A DNA stretch of 64,000 nucleotides from Streptomyces cynarae (GCF_025642135.1 NZ_CP106793.1:6664001-6728000); one strand, 5' to 3'. Counted from the first letter of the stretch, positions 35,896 through 44,851 are shown. Notes: generated by a model not told the origin, from the sequence alone. Made by a program: numbers and translations.

Positions 35896-36906
35896 ATGAA
35901 GACCCCTCCTTCTCCGCACAGCTCCCGCAGAGCCCCGCTCGGCACCGCCCTGACCGCCGCCCTCGCCGCCTGCCTGCTGCTGGCCGGCTGCTCCGGCTTC
36001 GGCGGCGCCGGATCCGACGCCGACGCGAAGGCGTCCGGCCCCGGCCGGCTCAAGGTCGCCCTGGTCACCCACGGAGCCAAGGACGACGCCTTCTGGGAGC
36101 TGGTGCGCAAGGGCGCCGAGGCGGCCGCGGCCAAGGACGGCGCCGAGTTGACGTACGTGGGAGACCCGGACCCGGCGGGACAGGCGGAGTTGGTGCGGGA
36201 CGCGGTCAAGAACCGGGTCGACGGCATCGCGCTGACACTGGCCAAGCCGGACGCGATGAAGGGAGCGATCGCCGACGCCCGGGCGGCCGGCATCCCGGTC
36301 GTGGGGCTCAACTCCGGGATCGACGCCTGGCGTTCCGAGGGCGCGCTCGAGTACTTCGGCCAGGACGAGAGCGTCGCGGGCCGCGCCGTCGGCGACAAGC
36401 TGGACGACCTCCACGCCAAGCACGCCCTGTGCGTCATCCACGAGCGCGGCAACGTCGCCCTGGAAGCGCGCTGCGCCGGGGTGAAGAAGGCCTTCGGCGG
36501 CCAGACCGACCTGCTCTACGTGGACGGCACCGATATGAACGCCGTGACCGGCGCCGTCGCCGCCCAGCTGCGGCAGGACCCGACCATCGACGAAGTGGTC
36601 ACGCTGGGTGCGCAGTTCGCGCTCGCCGCGGTCAAGTCGGTGCAGCAGGCGGGCAGCAAGGCGCGCGTCGCCACCTTCGACCTCAACACCGACCTCGTCA
36701 AGGCCGTGCAGGACGGGAACGTTCAGTTCGCCGTGGACCAACAGCCCTATCTCCAGGGCTACCTCGCCGTGGACTCGCTGTGGCTCTACAAGACCAACGG
36801 CAACGTCAGCGGCGGCGGCACCGCCCCGGTGCTCACCGGTCCGGCCTTCGTGACCAAGGCGAACATCACCTCGGTGGCGAAGTTCGCGGCGGGCGGCACC
36901 CGCTGA
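35896..36906 (+). CDS. Sugar-type ABC solute-binding lipoprotein (orphan)
   Basis: A 336-residue lipoprotein with a signal peptide and lipobox LAGC (near residue 34). The mature part is a periplasmic-binding-protein type I domain of the ribose/xylose class (LKVALVTHGAKDDAFWELVRKG, GIPVVGLNSGID, VATFDLNTDLVKAV). No ABC permease or ATPase gene is adjacent. The next gene is a conservon sensor kinase 183 bp downstream in the same direction, so the lipoprotein might serve as a ligand sensor rather than a transporter part; this is inference. Confidence 0.88.
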   Translation: MKTPPSPHSSRRAPLGTALTAALAACLLLAGCSGFGGAGSDADAKASGPGRLKVALVTHGAKDDAFWELVRKGAEAAAAKDGAELTYVGDPDPAGQAELVRDAVKNRVDGIALTLAKPDAMKGAIADARAAGIPVVGLNSGIDAWRSEGALEYFGQDESVAGRAVGDKLDDLHAKHALCVIHERGNVALEARCAGVKKAFGGQTDLLYVDGTDMNAVTGAVAAQLRQDPTIDEVVTLGAQFALAAVKSVQQAGSKARVATFDLNTDLVKAVQDGNVQFAVDQQPYLQGYLAVDSLWLYKTNGNVSGGGTAPVLTGPAFVTKANITSVAKFAAGGTR

Positions 36907-37089
36907 GCGGCCACCCCTGCCCCGAGCAGGCGCTGGTCCCGAGAGACGCCGAAACGATACGGTCCCTGTCGGTGCGCCAGGTCACACGGACGGATAACAT
37001 CCTGCGCACCCCTGTGTCGCACCGGACACGCGCTCACCCCTCGCGTCCGTCCCCCTTCCCCGTACCCCATGGACCGCTCTAGGACCACG

Positions 37090-39444
37090 ATGTCTCGACG
37101 GACACCGACACGTATCCGGCGCCGTCTCGGCTCCATACGCCTCTCCCTGATCCTCCTGGCCCTGGTCCCCAGCGTCACGCTCGCCGCCGTCTGGGGTGTG
37201 ACCACCACCCAGATGTTCTCGGAGGGGCTGCGGCTGCGCGCGCAGACGGAACTGAGCCGTTCCACCGGCGCCATGGGCACCGAGGCGGCGCTCGCCCTGC
37301 AGCGGGAGCGGCAGCTGTCCGCGGCGTGGCTGGGCTCCCCGCACGGCTCCCGGGCCGCTCTGGACACGCAGCGCAGGGCGACGGACGCGGCGGTGGCGCA
37401 GCTCACCGGGCAGGCCGACGCCATCCAGCGGGCGCCGTCCCGCATCAAGGATCCGATGTACTCCGTCGTCGCGTCGGTGGGCAGCCTGGAATACTACCGC
37501 GACCAGGTGGACCATCCCACGGACATCACCGCCCAGCAGGCGCTGGACCAGTACACCGCGATCATCGGCCGGCAGATCCAGGCCTTCCAGGAGCTCTCCC
37601 AGGTCGACGACGGCGACCTCACCTCGCAGGCAGGCCCGCTGGTCGCGCTGGAACACGCCGCGGAGCTGGCCTCCCAGGAGGACGCGGAGCTCACCCTGGC
37701 CTGGCCGTCGCGGCACATGGACGACGCTTCGTGGAACCAGTTCATGCAGCTGGTCCACGCCCGCCGCTGGCTGGTCCAGGACCAGATCGTGCCCTCGCTC
37801 CAGGGGAGCATGAAGACACAGGCCGAGCGGATCCTGCAGTCGCCCGAGTGGGCGACCCTCCAGAACGTCGAGGACCAGGTGCTCGCGGCCCGGACGGCGT
37901 CCGGCGCGCGCGGGATCGCCCTGCCGGACGTCCGGCAGCGGTGGAGCACCGCGATGAACACGCTCGCCGACCAGTACGCGGCGCTGATCCGGCAGCAGAC
38001 GGCGCAGCTGCTCGACCGCAGCGCCGCCACAGCGCACGGCCTGATTCTCAAGGCCGGCTCGCTGAGCGCGGGAGGGCTCGCCGCCCTCCTGCTGTGCGTC
38101 GGCATGTCCTGGCGGATCACCCGCTCCCTGTCCCGGCGGCTGCGGGGGCTCAGACTCGCCACGCTCTCCCTGGCCGAGGAGCGGCTGCCCGACGTGGTGG
38201 CCCGACTCGAGCGGGGCGAGAAGGTCGACGTGGAGTCCGCCACGCCACCGCTCGACTACGGGAGCGACGAACTCGGCCAGGTGGCCCAGGCGTTCAACAC
38301 CGCCCAGCGCACCGCCGTGCACACCGCCGTCGAACTCGCCGAGACCCGGCGCGGTTTCCAGAAGGTGATCCTCGGCATCGCCCGGCAGAGCCAGAACCTG
38401 GTCAATCTCCAGCTCAGCAAGCTGGACGCGCTGGAGAGACAGCACCAGGACCCGGACGTCCTCAAAGGGCTGTACGAACTGGACTCCACCGCTAGCCAGT
38501 TGCGCCGCTACGAGGAGAACCTCGTCATCATCAGCGGCGAGCAGCCCCGGCGCAGCTGGACCGAACCGGTCGCGCTGATCGACATCGTGCGCAGCGCCGT
38601 CGGCGAGGTCGCCGAGTACCAGCGGGTGGAGGTGCACACCGACGAGGACGTGTACCTGTCCCCGCCCGCGGTGGCCGACCTGATCCACCTGCTGGCCGAA
38701 CTCATCGACAACGCGACCGTGTACTCGCCCGCCCCGAGCCCCGTCGAGGTGCGGGCCGCGCTGGTCGCCAAGGGCCTCGCCATCGAGGTCGAGGACCGCG
38801 GCCTCGGCATGTCCGAGGACGACTACGCCCAGCTCAACGCCCAGTTGGCGGTGGCTCCGCAGTTCGACGTGGTGGCCCTCGCCGACGACCTCAGGCTCGG
38901 CATGTTCGTGATCGCCCGCCTCGCCACCCGGCACGGCATCGCCGTGACGCTGCGCCCTTCGCCGTACGGCGGGACCACGGCGATCGTGCTCGTCCCGCAC
39001 GACGTCGTGGTGCGCGAGGCCCCCGGGACCTCACAGGCAACCGACGCCGAGCCCGCCCGGGAACCCCGGCACGCCCGCCCGGCGGCCCGCACCACCGGGA
39101 CCGCTCCCGCGGCCGACGCCCGGCGCCGGGAGCCCACCCGGAGGGAAGGCGCCGTGCACACCGATGAAGCCGGGCGCGCCGGAGGACTTCCCCCGCTGCC
39201 GCGCCGGGTGCCGCAGACCAGTCTGGCCGCCGAGCTGCTCGAGGAGGCCGCGCCCGCCGAAGGGGACGGTGCGCTCGACGAGTTCACCGCCGAACGCGCC
39301 GCCTCCTCCCTCGCCGGCTTCCAGCGCGGCACACTGCGGGCGCGTGACGAGGGCACCCTGGAGCAGTACGACCAGGAGGAGCCCGCCGTGGCCGACGCAC
39401 CCGAGGCCGCACCGAAGTCCACACCGCTCGCCGACCGCTCGTGA
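37090..39444 (+). CDS. cvnA: Conservon sensor kinase-like protein (CvnA), nitrate/nitrite-sensing domain
   Basis: A 784-residue membrane protein. One transmembrane segment (near residues 19-40), a roughly 280-residue extracytoplasmic NIT domain, a second segment (near 322-342), a HAMP-like region and a cytosolic ATPase domain with the N box (LIDNATVYSPA), EDRGLGMS and LGMFVIARLATRHGI. A long disordered tail follows. In the helical box before the ATPase, the family's usual LDHLATR appears as LDSTASQ (about residues 463-469), so the expected histidine is missing. The ATG at 37090 follows AGGA. First gene of a four-gene conservon. Confidence 0.9.
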   Translation: MSRRTPTRIRRRLGSIRLSLILLALVPSVTLAAVWGVTTTQMFSEGLRLRAQTELSRSTGAMGTEAALALQRERQLSAAWLGSPHGSRAALDTQRRATDAAVAQLTGQADAIQRAPSRIKDPMYSVVASVGSLEYYRDQVDHPTDITAQQALDQYTAIIGRQIQAFQELSQVDDGDLTSQAGPLVALEHAAELASQEDAELTLAWPSRHMDDASWNQFMQLVHARRWLVQDQIVPSLQGSMKTQAERILQSPEWATLQNVEDQVLAARTASGARGIALPDVRQRWSTAMNTLADQYAALIRQQTAQLLDRSAATAHGLILKAGSLSAGGLAALLLCVGMSWRITRSLSRRLRGLRLATLSLAEERLPDVVARLERGEKVDVESATPPLDYGSDELGQVAQAFNTAQRTAVHTAVELAETRRGFQKVILGIARQSQNLVNLQLSKLDALERQHQDPDVLKGLYELDSTASQLRRYEENLVIISGEQPRRSWTEPVALIDIVRSAVGEVAEYQRVEVHTDEDVYLSPPAVADLIHLLAELIDNATVYSPAPSPVEVRAALVAKGLAIEVEDRGLGMSEDDYAQLNAQLAVAPQFDVVALADDLRLGMFVIARLATRHGIAVTLRPSPYGGTTAIVLVPHDVVVREAPGTSQATDAEPAREPRHARPAARTTGTAPAADARRREPTRREGAVHTDEAGRAGGLPPLPRRVPQTSLAAELLEEAAPAEGDGALDEFTAERAASSLAGFQRGTLRARDEGTLEQYDQEEPAVADAPEAAPKSTPLADRS

Positions 39445-39455
39445 AGGACACCGAC

Positions 39456-39881
39456 ATGACACGCTCCCCCGCCACGCACAGCCAGCTCGACCAGTTGCTC
39501 ACCTCGCTCGTGGACCGGGTCGCCGGGGTCGCCCACGCGGTGGTGCTCTCCGAGGACGGACTGGTCGTCAGCCACTCCACCGGATTCGTCCGCGACGACG
39601 CCGAACGGCTCGCGGCGACCGCGTCCGGCCTGATGAGCCTCAGCAAGGGCGTCAGCATGGACTTCCGTGGCGGCCCGGTGCGCCAGGCGCTCATCGAGAT
39701 GGCCCACAGCTATCTGATCCTCACCCAGGCGGGGCCCGGCGCCCACCTCGCCGTCCTCACCGGCCCGGGCGCCGACGTGGGAGTGGTGGCGTACCAGATG
39801 AACATGCTGGTGAAGAAGATCGGTGAGCACCTGAGTGCGGCACCGCGTGCGGGCGTCGGCGCGTCCGACAGCGGCGAGTGA
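39456..39881 (+). CDS. cvnB: Roadblock/LC7-domain protein (CvnB)
   Basis: A 141-residue Roadblock/LC7 protein (QLDQLLTSLVDRVAGVAHAV, then SEDGLVVS and SKGVSMDF), which acts as a scaffold or GTPase regulator in the conservon complex at the membrane. The ATG at 39456 with GAAGGA seven bases upstream is preferred; a GTG at 39441 would overlap the cvnA stop. Confidence 0.93.
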   Translation: MTRSPATHSQLDQLLTSLVDRVAGVAHAVVLSEDGLVVSHSTGFVRDDAERLAATASGLMSLSKGVSMDFRGGPVRQALIEMAHSYLILTQAGPGAHLAVLTGPGADVGVVAYQMNMLVKKIGEHLSAAPRAGVGASDSGE

Positions 39882-39882
39882 G

Positions 39883-40239
39883 GTGAGCGGAGGCGACGCG
39901 GCGGGCCGGCTGGTCAGGCCGTTCACGCTGACCGGCGGACGGACCCGGCCCAGCCGCGCCGACTTCACCCTCATCACGACGGTGACGGCGGTGGACCCGC
40001 CGCCCGCGTGGGCGCCGCGGCTCCAGCCCGAACACGCGCGGATCCTGAAGCGGTGCGCGGAGCCGATCGCCGTGGCGGAGCTCGCGGCCCATCTCGATCT
40101 GCCGGTGAGCGTGGTCGTGATCATGCTGTGCGATCTGCTGGAGGCGGGCCGGATCACCATCCGCCCGCCGCACCCCGTCTCCCGGACTCCGGACCTTCAA
40201 CTGCTGCAGAAAGTGAGGGACGGCCTTGGCCGGCTCTGA
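39883..40239 (+). CDS. cvnC: DUF742 protein (CvnC)
   Basis: A 118-residue DUF742 protein with the typical opening LVRPFTLTGGRTRPS and a winged-helix-like C-terminal half (AELAAHLDLPVSVVVIMLCD). GTG 39883 lies two bases after the cvnB stop and gives the usual N-terminus; an upstream GTG at 39835 within cvnB is also in frame. It acts with CvnB and CvnD. Confidence 0.9.
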   Translation: MSGGDAAGRLVRPFTLTGGRTRPSRADFTLITTVTAVDPPPAWAPRLQPEHARILKRCAEPIAVAELAAHLDLPVSVVVIMLCDLLEAGRITIRPPHPVSRTPDLQLLQKVRDGLGRL

Positions 40240-40804
40240 CACCGCCACCCCTCCGGCGCCGGCCCCCGACACGGTGAAGATCCTCATCGCCGGGGGCTTC
40301 GGCGTCGGCAAGACCACCATGGTCGGGTCGGTCAGCGAGATCGTCCCGCTGCGCACCGAGGAACCGCTCACCACCGCCGGGCTGGACGTCGACGACCTCG
40401 TCGGCATCGAGGAGAAACGGGCCACCACCGTGGCCCTGGACTTCGGCCGCATCACGATCGGCCGGGACCTCGTGCTGTACCTCTTCGGCACGCCCGGTCA
40501 GCAGCGGTTCTGGTTCATGTGGAACGACCTGGCGATCGGCGCGCTCGGCGCCGTGGTCCTGATCGACGTCCGCCGCCCGGAGTCCAGCTTCGCCGCCATC
40601 GACTTCTTCGAACGCCGCGGCATCCCCTTCGTCGTCGCCGTCAACGGCTTCTACGGGCAGCACCCGTACCCGCCCGAGGAGATCAGGGAGGCCCTGGCAC
40701 TGCCCGAGCACGTCCAGGTGCTGCTGTGCGACGCGCGGGAGCGCGAGTCGTGCCGGGACGTCCTCATCGCCCTGATCGACCAGTTGATCGCCTCGGTGGT
40801 GTGA
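40226..40804 (+). CDS. cvnD: Conservon small GTPase (CvnD)
   Basis: A 192-residue Ras-like ATP/GTP-binding protein of the MglA/Cvn type. The P-loop is GGFGVGKTT, the switch II region GTPGQQRFWFMW, and the base-recognition loop is VNGFYG instead of NKxD, as usual in this family. The start is TTG with GAGGGA upstream, overlapping cvnC by 14 nt. It is the switch component of the conservon; no P450 gene follows here, unlike in some conservons. Confidence 0.93.
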   Translation: MAGSDTATPPAPAPDTVKILIAGGFGVGKTTMVGSVSEIVPLRTEEPLTTAGLDVDDLVGIEEKRATTVALDFGRITIGRDLVLYLFGTPGQQRFWFMWNDLAIGALGAVVLIDVRRPESSFAAIDFFERRGIPFVVAVNGFYGQHPYPPEEIREALALPEHVQVLLCDARERESCRDVLIALIDQLIASVV

Positions 40805-40835
40805 CACAGGGCCTGGGGAGGGCCCCGACGCTCCG

Positions 40836-41732
40836 TCAGGCCGACGCGTCCGACAGGCGGACGAAGGTGTGACCCCTCGCCAGCAGCCGCGGTACGGCGG
40901 CGGCGATGCCCGGGGCGGTGCCGCCCTCGGGGTGGTTCATGTGGCAGATGACGATGGAGCCGCCGGGCGCGGACCCGACGGTGGTGCGTACTTGCTCGGG
41001 AGTGAAGGTTGCGCCGCCGTCCCCGTTGACCGAGAAGCTCGCGAAGCGTTCCCCCAGGTCGGTGACGATCCGTGCCGCGACGTCGTCGCAGTACGCGGTG
41101 CCGGACCGGAAGAAGCGCGGCGGGGCGCCCAGCAGCCGGGTGAGCTCGGCCCGGTTGCCGGCGATCTCGTCGTAGACCTCTCCGGCGTCCCGGGTGCCGG
41201 GGATGCCGTAGGCGGAGCGCCCGGTGACGGACAGCGGGCGGTGCCGGGTGCCGTGGTTGGCGATCTCGAACAGCGGCTCGGCGGCCAGCCGGCGGAAGAG
41301 GGCCGGGTTGGCGTCGATCCAGCGGGAGTTGATGAAGAGGGTCGCCGGCACTTCCCGGCTGCGCAGGAAGTCGATCAGGGCCTTGTCGTAGCCGTTGCCG
41401 CCCGGGCCGCCGCAGGCGTCGAAGGTCAGCGCGATCTCACGCCTGCCCTTCGGCAGCGCGTGCACCACCCCCGGTGCCTCGAAGCCCCAGGTGTTCGGCA
41501 CGGCATGACCGTAGCGGGCCACGATCTCGGCACGGGTCACCTCCGGTGCCGTCGCCGAAGGGGTGGGCGTCGGGGTGGCCGTGGCGTTCGGTGTGGCCGT
41601 GACGTTCGGGGCCGGCGCGCCGGGCGGGCCGGACGTGGGCGTCCCGCCGCTCGTCGCGCTCTTCCGGCCCGCGCATCCGGCGAGCACGCTGGACGCCATG
41701 GCGGCCAGCACGGCCCGGCGACCGGTCGTCAT
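40836..41732 (-). CDS. Polysaccharide deacetylase lipoprotein
   Basis: A 298-residue exported NodB-type deacetylase. Signal peptide with lipobox LAGC (near residue 20), a Thr/Pro/Ala-rich linker to about 65, then the NodB domain: EIALTFDACGGPGGNG, EIANHGTRH with the metal histidines, RFFRSGTAYCDD and the closing IVICHMNHP. ATG 41732 follows GGGAG by six bases. It acts on wall or other acetylated glycans. It is convergent with cvnD. Confidence 0.9.
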   Translation of the reverse strand: MTTGRRAVLAAMASSVLAGCAGRKSATSGGTPTSGPPGAPAPNVTATPNATATPTPTPSATAPEVTRAEIVARYGHAVPNTWGFEAPGVVHALPKGRREIALTFDACGGPGGNGYDKALIDFLRSREVPATLFINSRWIDANPALFRRLAAEPLFEIANHGTRHRPLSVTGRSAYGIPGTRDAGEVYDEIAGNRAELTRLLGAPPRFFRSGTAYCDDVAARIVTDLGERFASFSVNGDGGATFTPEQVRTTVGSAPGGSIVICHMNHPEGGTAPGIAAAVPRLLARGHTFVRLSDASA

Positions 41733-41954
41733 CCACACTCCCAGCTGGTCGAAAGGGCGGCGACGGACAGCCGCCGCACCACCGCAACCGTACGGGGCGG
41801 AAGATCCACGACCGGGAAGGCACCGGTAAGGGTTCCCCAACAATCCGGTCACGTCGCCCGGTGGCACGATGGCGGCGTCGTACCCTTGACCGGCCGCAAA
41901 GACGTTGCGCTCAGGGAGCTTCGAGCTGCGACGCCGGGACCGGGAGGAGGCGAG
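41733..41954. other. Intergenic region between the deacetylase and the leader frame
   Basis: Promoters for the deacetylase gene (minus) and the leader/transport operon (plus) are expected here. I see an A+T-richer patch near 41826-41850 but no confident -35/-10 pair, and no recognised riboswitch pattern. Confidence 0.4.
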
Positions 41955-42044
41955 ATGGACAGTAGTCCGGGCCATAGTCGGCCCCGTTCCGCGTTGTCCT
42001 GGTCGTCCTTCCGCGGCCCGGGGCAGCACATCCTTCCCCGCTGA
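41955..42044 (+). CDS. Putative 29-residue leader peptide upstream of the MgtE_N/Nramp-like operon
   Basis: ATG 41955 follows a very strong GGGAGGAGG site with six-base spacing and the frame ends at 42044. The product is Ser/Pro/Arg-rich, with PG, RP and GPG pairs that could slow ribosomes. A perfect 10-bp hairpin begins 26 bases after the stop and the operon's first gene starts at 42176. The arrangement fits a regulatory leader peptide; it is not a known family to me. Confidence 0.5.
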   Translation: MDSSPGHSRPRSALSWSSFRGPGQHILPR

Positions 42045-42070
42045 CCGCCCGGCGACTCGAGCCGGTGCCG

Positions 42071-42094
42071 CACGCGGCCCCGCCGGGCCGCGTG
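42071..42094 (+). terminator. Hairpin between leader frame and transport operon (possible attenuator)
   Basis: A perfect 10-bp stem (CACGCGGCCC / GGGCCGCGTG) with loop CGCC is followed by TTGT. It sits 81 bases ahead of the MgtE_N start, inside the expected 5' leader, so it could terminate transcription conditionally. Confidence 0.55.
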
Positions 42095-42175
42095 TTGTCG
42101 TGTGCGCACCAGCGGGAAGGCCGCTGCCACGGGCCGCCCGGTGCCCCGCCCCGACGGGGCGAGGGGGTGTTCCTC

Positions 42176-43543
42176 ATGGCTGCCCACACTCTGCTCATGT
42201 CCACCGGCGCCCGGCTGCGTGACCGCCGGGTCCGTCTGGAGCGACGCGCCACCGCCTCCAAGGCGGTCCGCGGCTCGCTGGTCTCCCTGGCCGGACTGGT
42301 CGGCGGACCCGTCACCAATCAGGCCGGCGAGGAGGTCGGCCGCCTCGTGGACGTCGTCGCCCGGCTCTACGGGGCGGAGTCGTACCCGCCCGTCACCGGG
42401 CTGATCCTGCGCATCGGGCGGCGGCGCACCTTCCTGGCCGCCGACGCCATCGGCAAGGTGCACGCCGGGCACGTACGGCTGCGCGCCGCCCGAGTGGACC
42501 TGCGGGACTTCTCCCGCCGCCCCGGCGAGGCGCTGCTGGCCAGGGACGTCCTCGACCACCAACTGGTCGACGTGGACGGGGTCCAGGTCACGCGCGCGGC
42601 CGACCTGTACCTGGCACCGCTCGTCGACCGCGTCGTCCTGGTCGGGGTGGACGTCTCGCTGCCCACCCTGCTGCGCCGGCTGGGCCCGCGCCGCTGGCAG
42701 GCCCGCCCGACTCCCGAGCGGGTCCTGGACTGGCAGGCGGTGGCCCCGTTCGCCGAGGAGGCCACGGAGGGGCCGCCCGAGGTGCGGTTGCGTGCCTCCC
42801 GGACCGCGCTGCACCGGCTGCGCCCGGCCGACCTCGCCGACATCCTCGAGGACCTCGGCCGCGCCGAACGGCAGCAGCTGCTGGGCTGGCTGGAGCCCGA
42901 ACAGGCCGCCGACGCACTGGAGGAGATGGAACCGGCCGAGCTGGAGGCCCTGCTGCGGGAGGCGCAGCCCGAGCACGCCGCCCGGCTGGTGGACGAGATG
43001 GAGCCGGACGAGGCGGCCGACGCGCTGCGCGACCTCACCCCGGAGGAGCGCGAGTCACTGCTCACCCGTATGCCGGACGACCGGTCCGCGGAGCTGCGCC
43101 GACTGCTGGCGCACCGGGAGGGCACCGCGGGCGGCGCCATGACCACCCTGCTGATCATCGTCCACCGGGACGCGACCGTGGCCGAGGTGCGGGCCCGGCT
43201 GGCCGAGCAGGCCGAGCACCGTACCGAGATCGACGCCGTCGCCGTCGTGGACGACGAGGGCCGGCTGCTGTGCGACATGGCGCTGTTCGACCTGGCGGTG
43301 GCCGAGGACGCGGCCCCGGTGGCCGATCTGGTCGCCTGGCGGGCCCAGTTCGGTCCTCCGGTCACCGTGCGCGCGGACACACCGCTGTCCGAGGCCGCCG
43401 ACCAACTGGTCGCCGCCCGCGCCTCCTCGCTGCTGGTGGTCGACGACACCGACCGTCCCCTCGGCCGGATCCTGGCCGACGACCTGCTCGACGCCCTGCT
43501 GCCCGAACGCGGGCGCGTGCACTTCAGGAGGTTCCTCCAGTGA
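42176..43543 (+). CDS. MgtE N-terminal domain plus CBS pair protein
   Basis: A 455-residue cytosolic protein. An N-terminal PRC-barrel-like region (residues about 30-190) is followed by the MgtE_N superhelix (LRPADLADILEDLG, LEPEQAADALEEM, MEPDEAADALRDL) and two CBS domains (from about 325). MgtE uses these domains to sense cytosolic Mg2+, but the MgtE channel itself is absent. The ATG follows CGAGGGGG. Its stop overlaps the start of a transporter gene by 4 nt, so it probably senses Mg2+ (or another ligand) for that transporter. Confidence 0.88.
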   Translation: MAAHTLLMSTGARLRDRRVRLERRATASKAVRGSLVSLAGLVGGPVTNQAGEEVGRLVDVVARLYGAESYPPVTGLILRIGRRRTFLAADAIGKVHAGHVRLRAARVDLRDFSRRPGEALLARDVLDHQLVDVDGVQVTRAADLYLAPLVDRVVLVGVDVSLPTLLRRLGPRRWQARPTPERVLDWQAVAPFAEEATEGPPEVRLRASRTALHRLRPADLADILEDLGRAERQQLLGWLEPEQAADALEEMEPAELEALLREAQPEHAARLVDEMEPDEAADALRDLTPEERESLLTRMPDDRSAELRRLLAHREGTAGGAMTTLLIIVHRDATVAEVRARLAEQAEHRTEIDAVAVVDDEGRLLCDMALFDLAVAEDAAPVADLVAWRAQFGPPVTVRADTPLSEAADQLVAARASSLLVVDDTDRPLGRILADDLLDALLPERGRVHFRRFLQ

Positions 43544-44844
43544 CCCGCGACCTTCATACGTCTTCGGCGACCAAGGCACCGGGCACCACCGGCGCACCCG
43601 CCGCCCGCTCCACGGGGTGGCGCCGCCTGACCATGGTCGCCGCGATCGCGGGCCCCGGGCTGGTCGCGGCCAACGCCGGCAACGACGCGGCCGGGATCGC
43701 CACCTACGCCTCGGCCGGCTCCCAGTTCGCCTACGGCACCTTGTTCTTCATGGTCCTGGTGACCGTCGCCCTGGTGATGGTGCAGGAGATGGCCGTCCGC
43801 CTCGGCGCGTACACCGGCAAGGGCCTCGGCGCCCTGATCCGCGAACAGTTCAGCCTGCGCCTGACCGCGCTCGCCGTGTTCTGCCTGCTGCTGGCCAACA
43901 CGGGTCTGGTCGTCAGCGAGTTCGCGGGCATCGGCGCCGCCTTCGAACTGCTGGGGGTGCCCAAGTGGGCGGTCATCCCGCCGGCCGCGATCCTGCTGTG
44001 GGCGCTGGTGCTGTTCGGCTCCTACCACTGGGCCGAACGCATCTTCCTGATCATGTCGCTGGCGTTCTTCGCCTATCCGGTCGCGATGATCCTCGGCCAC
44101 CCCGACTGGGCGGCGGTCGGCCGCCACCTCGTCGTCCCGCACGTCGAGCCGAGCAAGGACTTCATCCTGCTCGCGGTCGCCCTGATCGGCACCACGGTCA
44201 GCCCCTACATGCAGTTCTACGCCGCCGCCGGTGTCGTCGACCGCGGCGCCAAACCCGCCGACTACCCGCTGATCCGCGCCGACGCCGTTCTCGGCGCGGT
44301 GTTCGCCTGTGTCATCAGCCTGACCATCATCATCGCCACCGCCGCCGCCATCGGCGGAACCGGCCCGCTGAACTCCGCCGCCCAGGCCGCCGAGGCGCTG
44401 AAACCCGTCGCGGGACAGAACGCCGAACTGCTGTTCGCGTTGGGCCTCATCGGTGCCTCCGCGCTCGCCGGAGCCGTCGTCCCGCTGTCGGCCAGCTACG
44501 CCATCGGTGAGGCCGTCGGCGCGGAACGCTCCGTCTCGCGCAGCTTCCGCGACGCCCCGCTCTTCCTCGGCCTGTTCACCGCCCAGATCGTCCTGGGCGC
44601 CACTCTGGCCATGACCCCGATCGACGTCATCCGGCTGCTGATCGGCACGCAGGTCCTGCAGGGCCTGATCAGCCCGGTCGTCCTGGTCTACCTGCTGGTG
44701 CTGACCAACCGCCGCACCGTGCTCGGCCCGGCCGCCAACGGACCCCGCTACCGCATCGCCGCCACCGCGGTGGTCGTCGGCGTGGCCACCATGTCCACGA
44801 TCCTGCTCGGGCAGACCGTCCTCGGCTGGTTCGGGCTGGGCTAG
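43540..44844 (+). CDS. Divergent Nramp-family metal transporter
   Basis: A 434-residue polytopic membrane protein with about 11 hydrophobic segments in the Nramp fold. The canonical DPGN in helix 1 is NAGN here (GLVAANAGNDAAGIATYASAG), and the helix 6 MPHN-type motif is replaced by VSPYMQFY, so the ion site differs from Mn/Fe Nramps. The GTG start overlaps the MgtE_N/CBS stop by 4 nt and follows AGGAGG, which argues for tight coupling. Likely substrate Mg2+ or Mn2+; this is inference. Confidence 0.87.
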   Translation: MTRDLHTSSATKAPGTTGAPAARSTGWRRLTMVAAIAGPGLVAANAGNDAAGIATYASAGSQFAYGTLFFMVLVTVALVMVQEMAVRLGAYTGKGLGALIREQFSLRLTALAVFCLLLANTGLVVSEFAGIGAAFELLGVPKWAVIPPAAILLWALVLFGSYHWAERIFLIMSLAFFAYPVAMILGHPDWAAVGRHLVVPHVEPSKDFILLAVALIGTTVSPYMQFYAAAGVVDRGAKPADYPLIRADAVLGAVFACVISLTIIIATAAAIGGTGPLNSAAQAAEALKPVAGQNAELLFALGLIGASALAGAVVPLSASYAIGEAVGAERSVSRSFRDAPLFLGLFTAQIVLGATLAMTPIDVIRLLIGTQVLQGLISPVVLVYLLVLTNRRTVLGPAANGPRYRIAATAVVVGVATMSTILLGQTVLGWFGLG

Positions 44845-44851
44845 GGCCTCA

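Noticed and set aside
40226..40804. GTPase lacking NKxD as a broken gene
   Set aside because: The NGFYG loop is normal for the CvnD/MglA-like family; the gene is intact.
41733..42175. M-box or other Mg/Mn riboswitch upstream of the transport operon
   Set aside because: I could not match the conserved core of a known riboswitch class; a short frame and one hairpin are all that can be supported.
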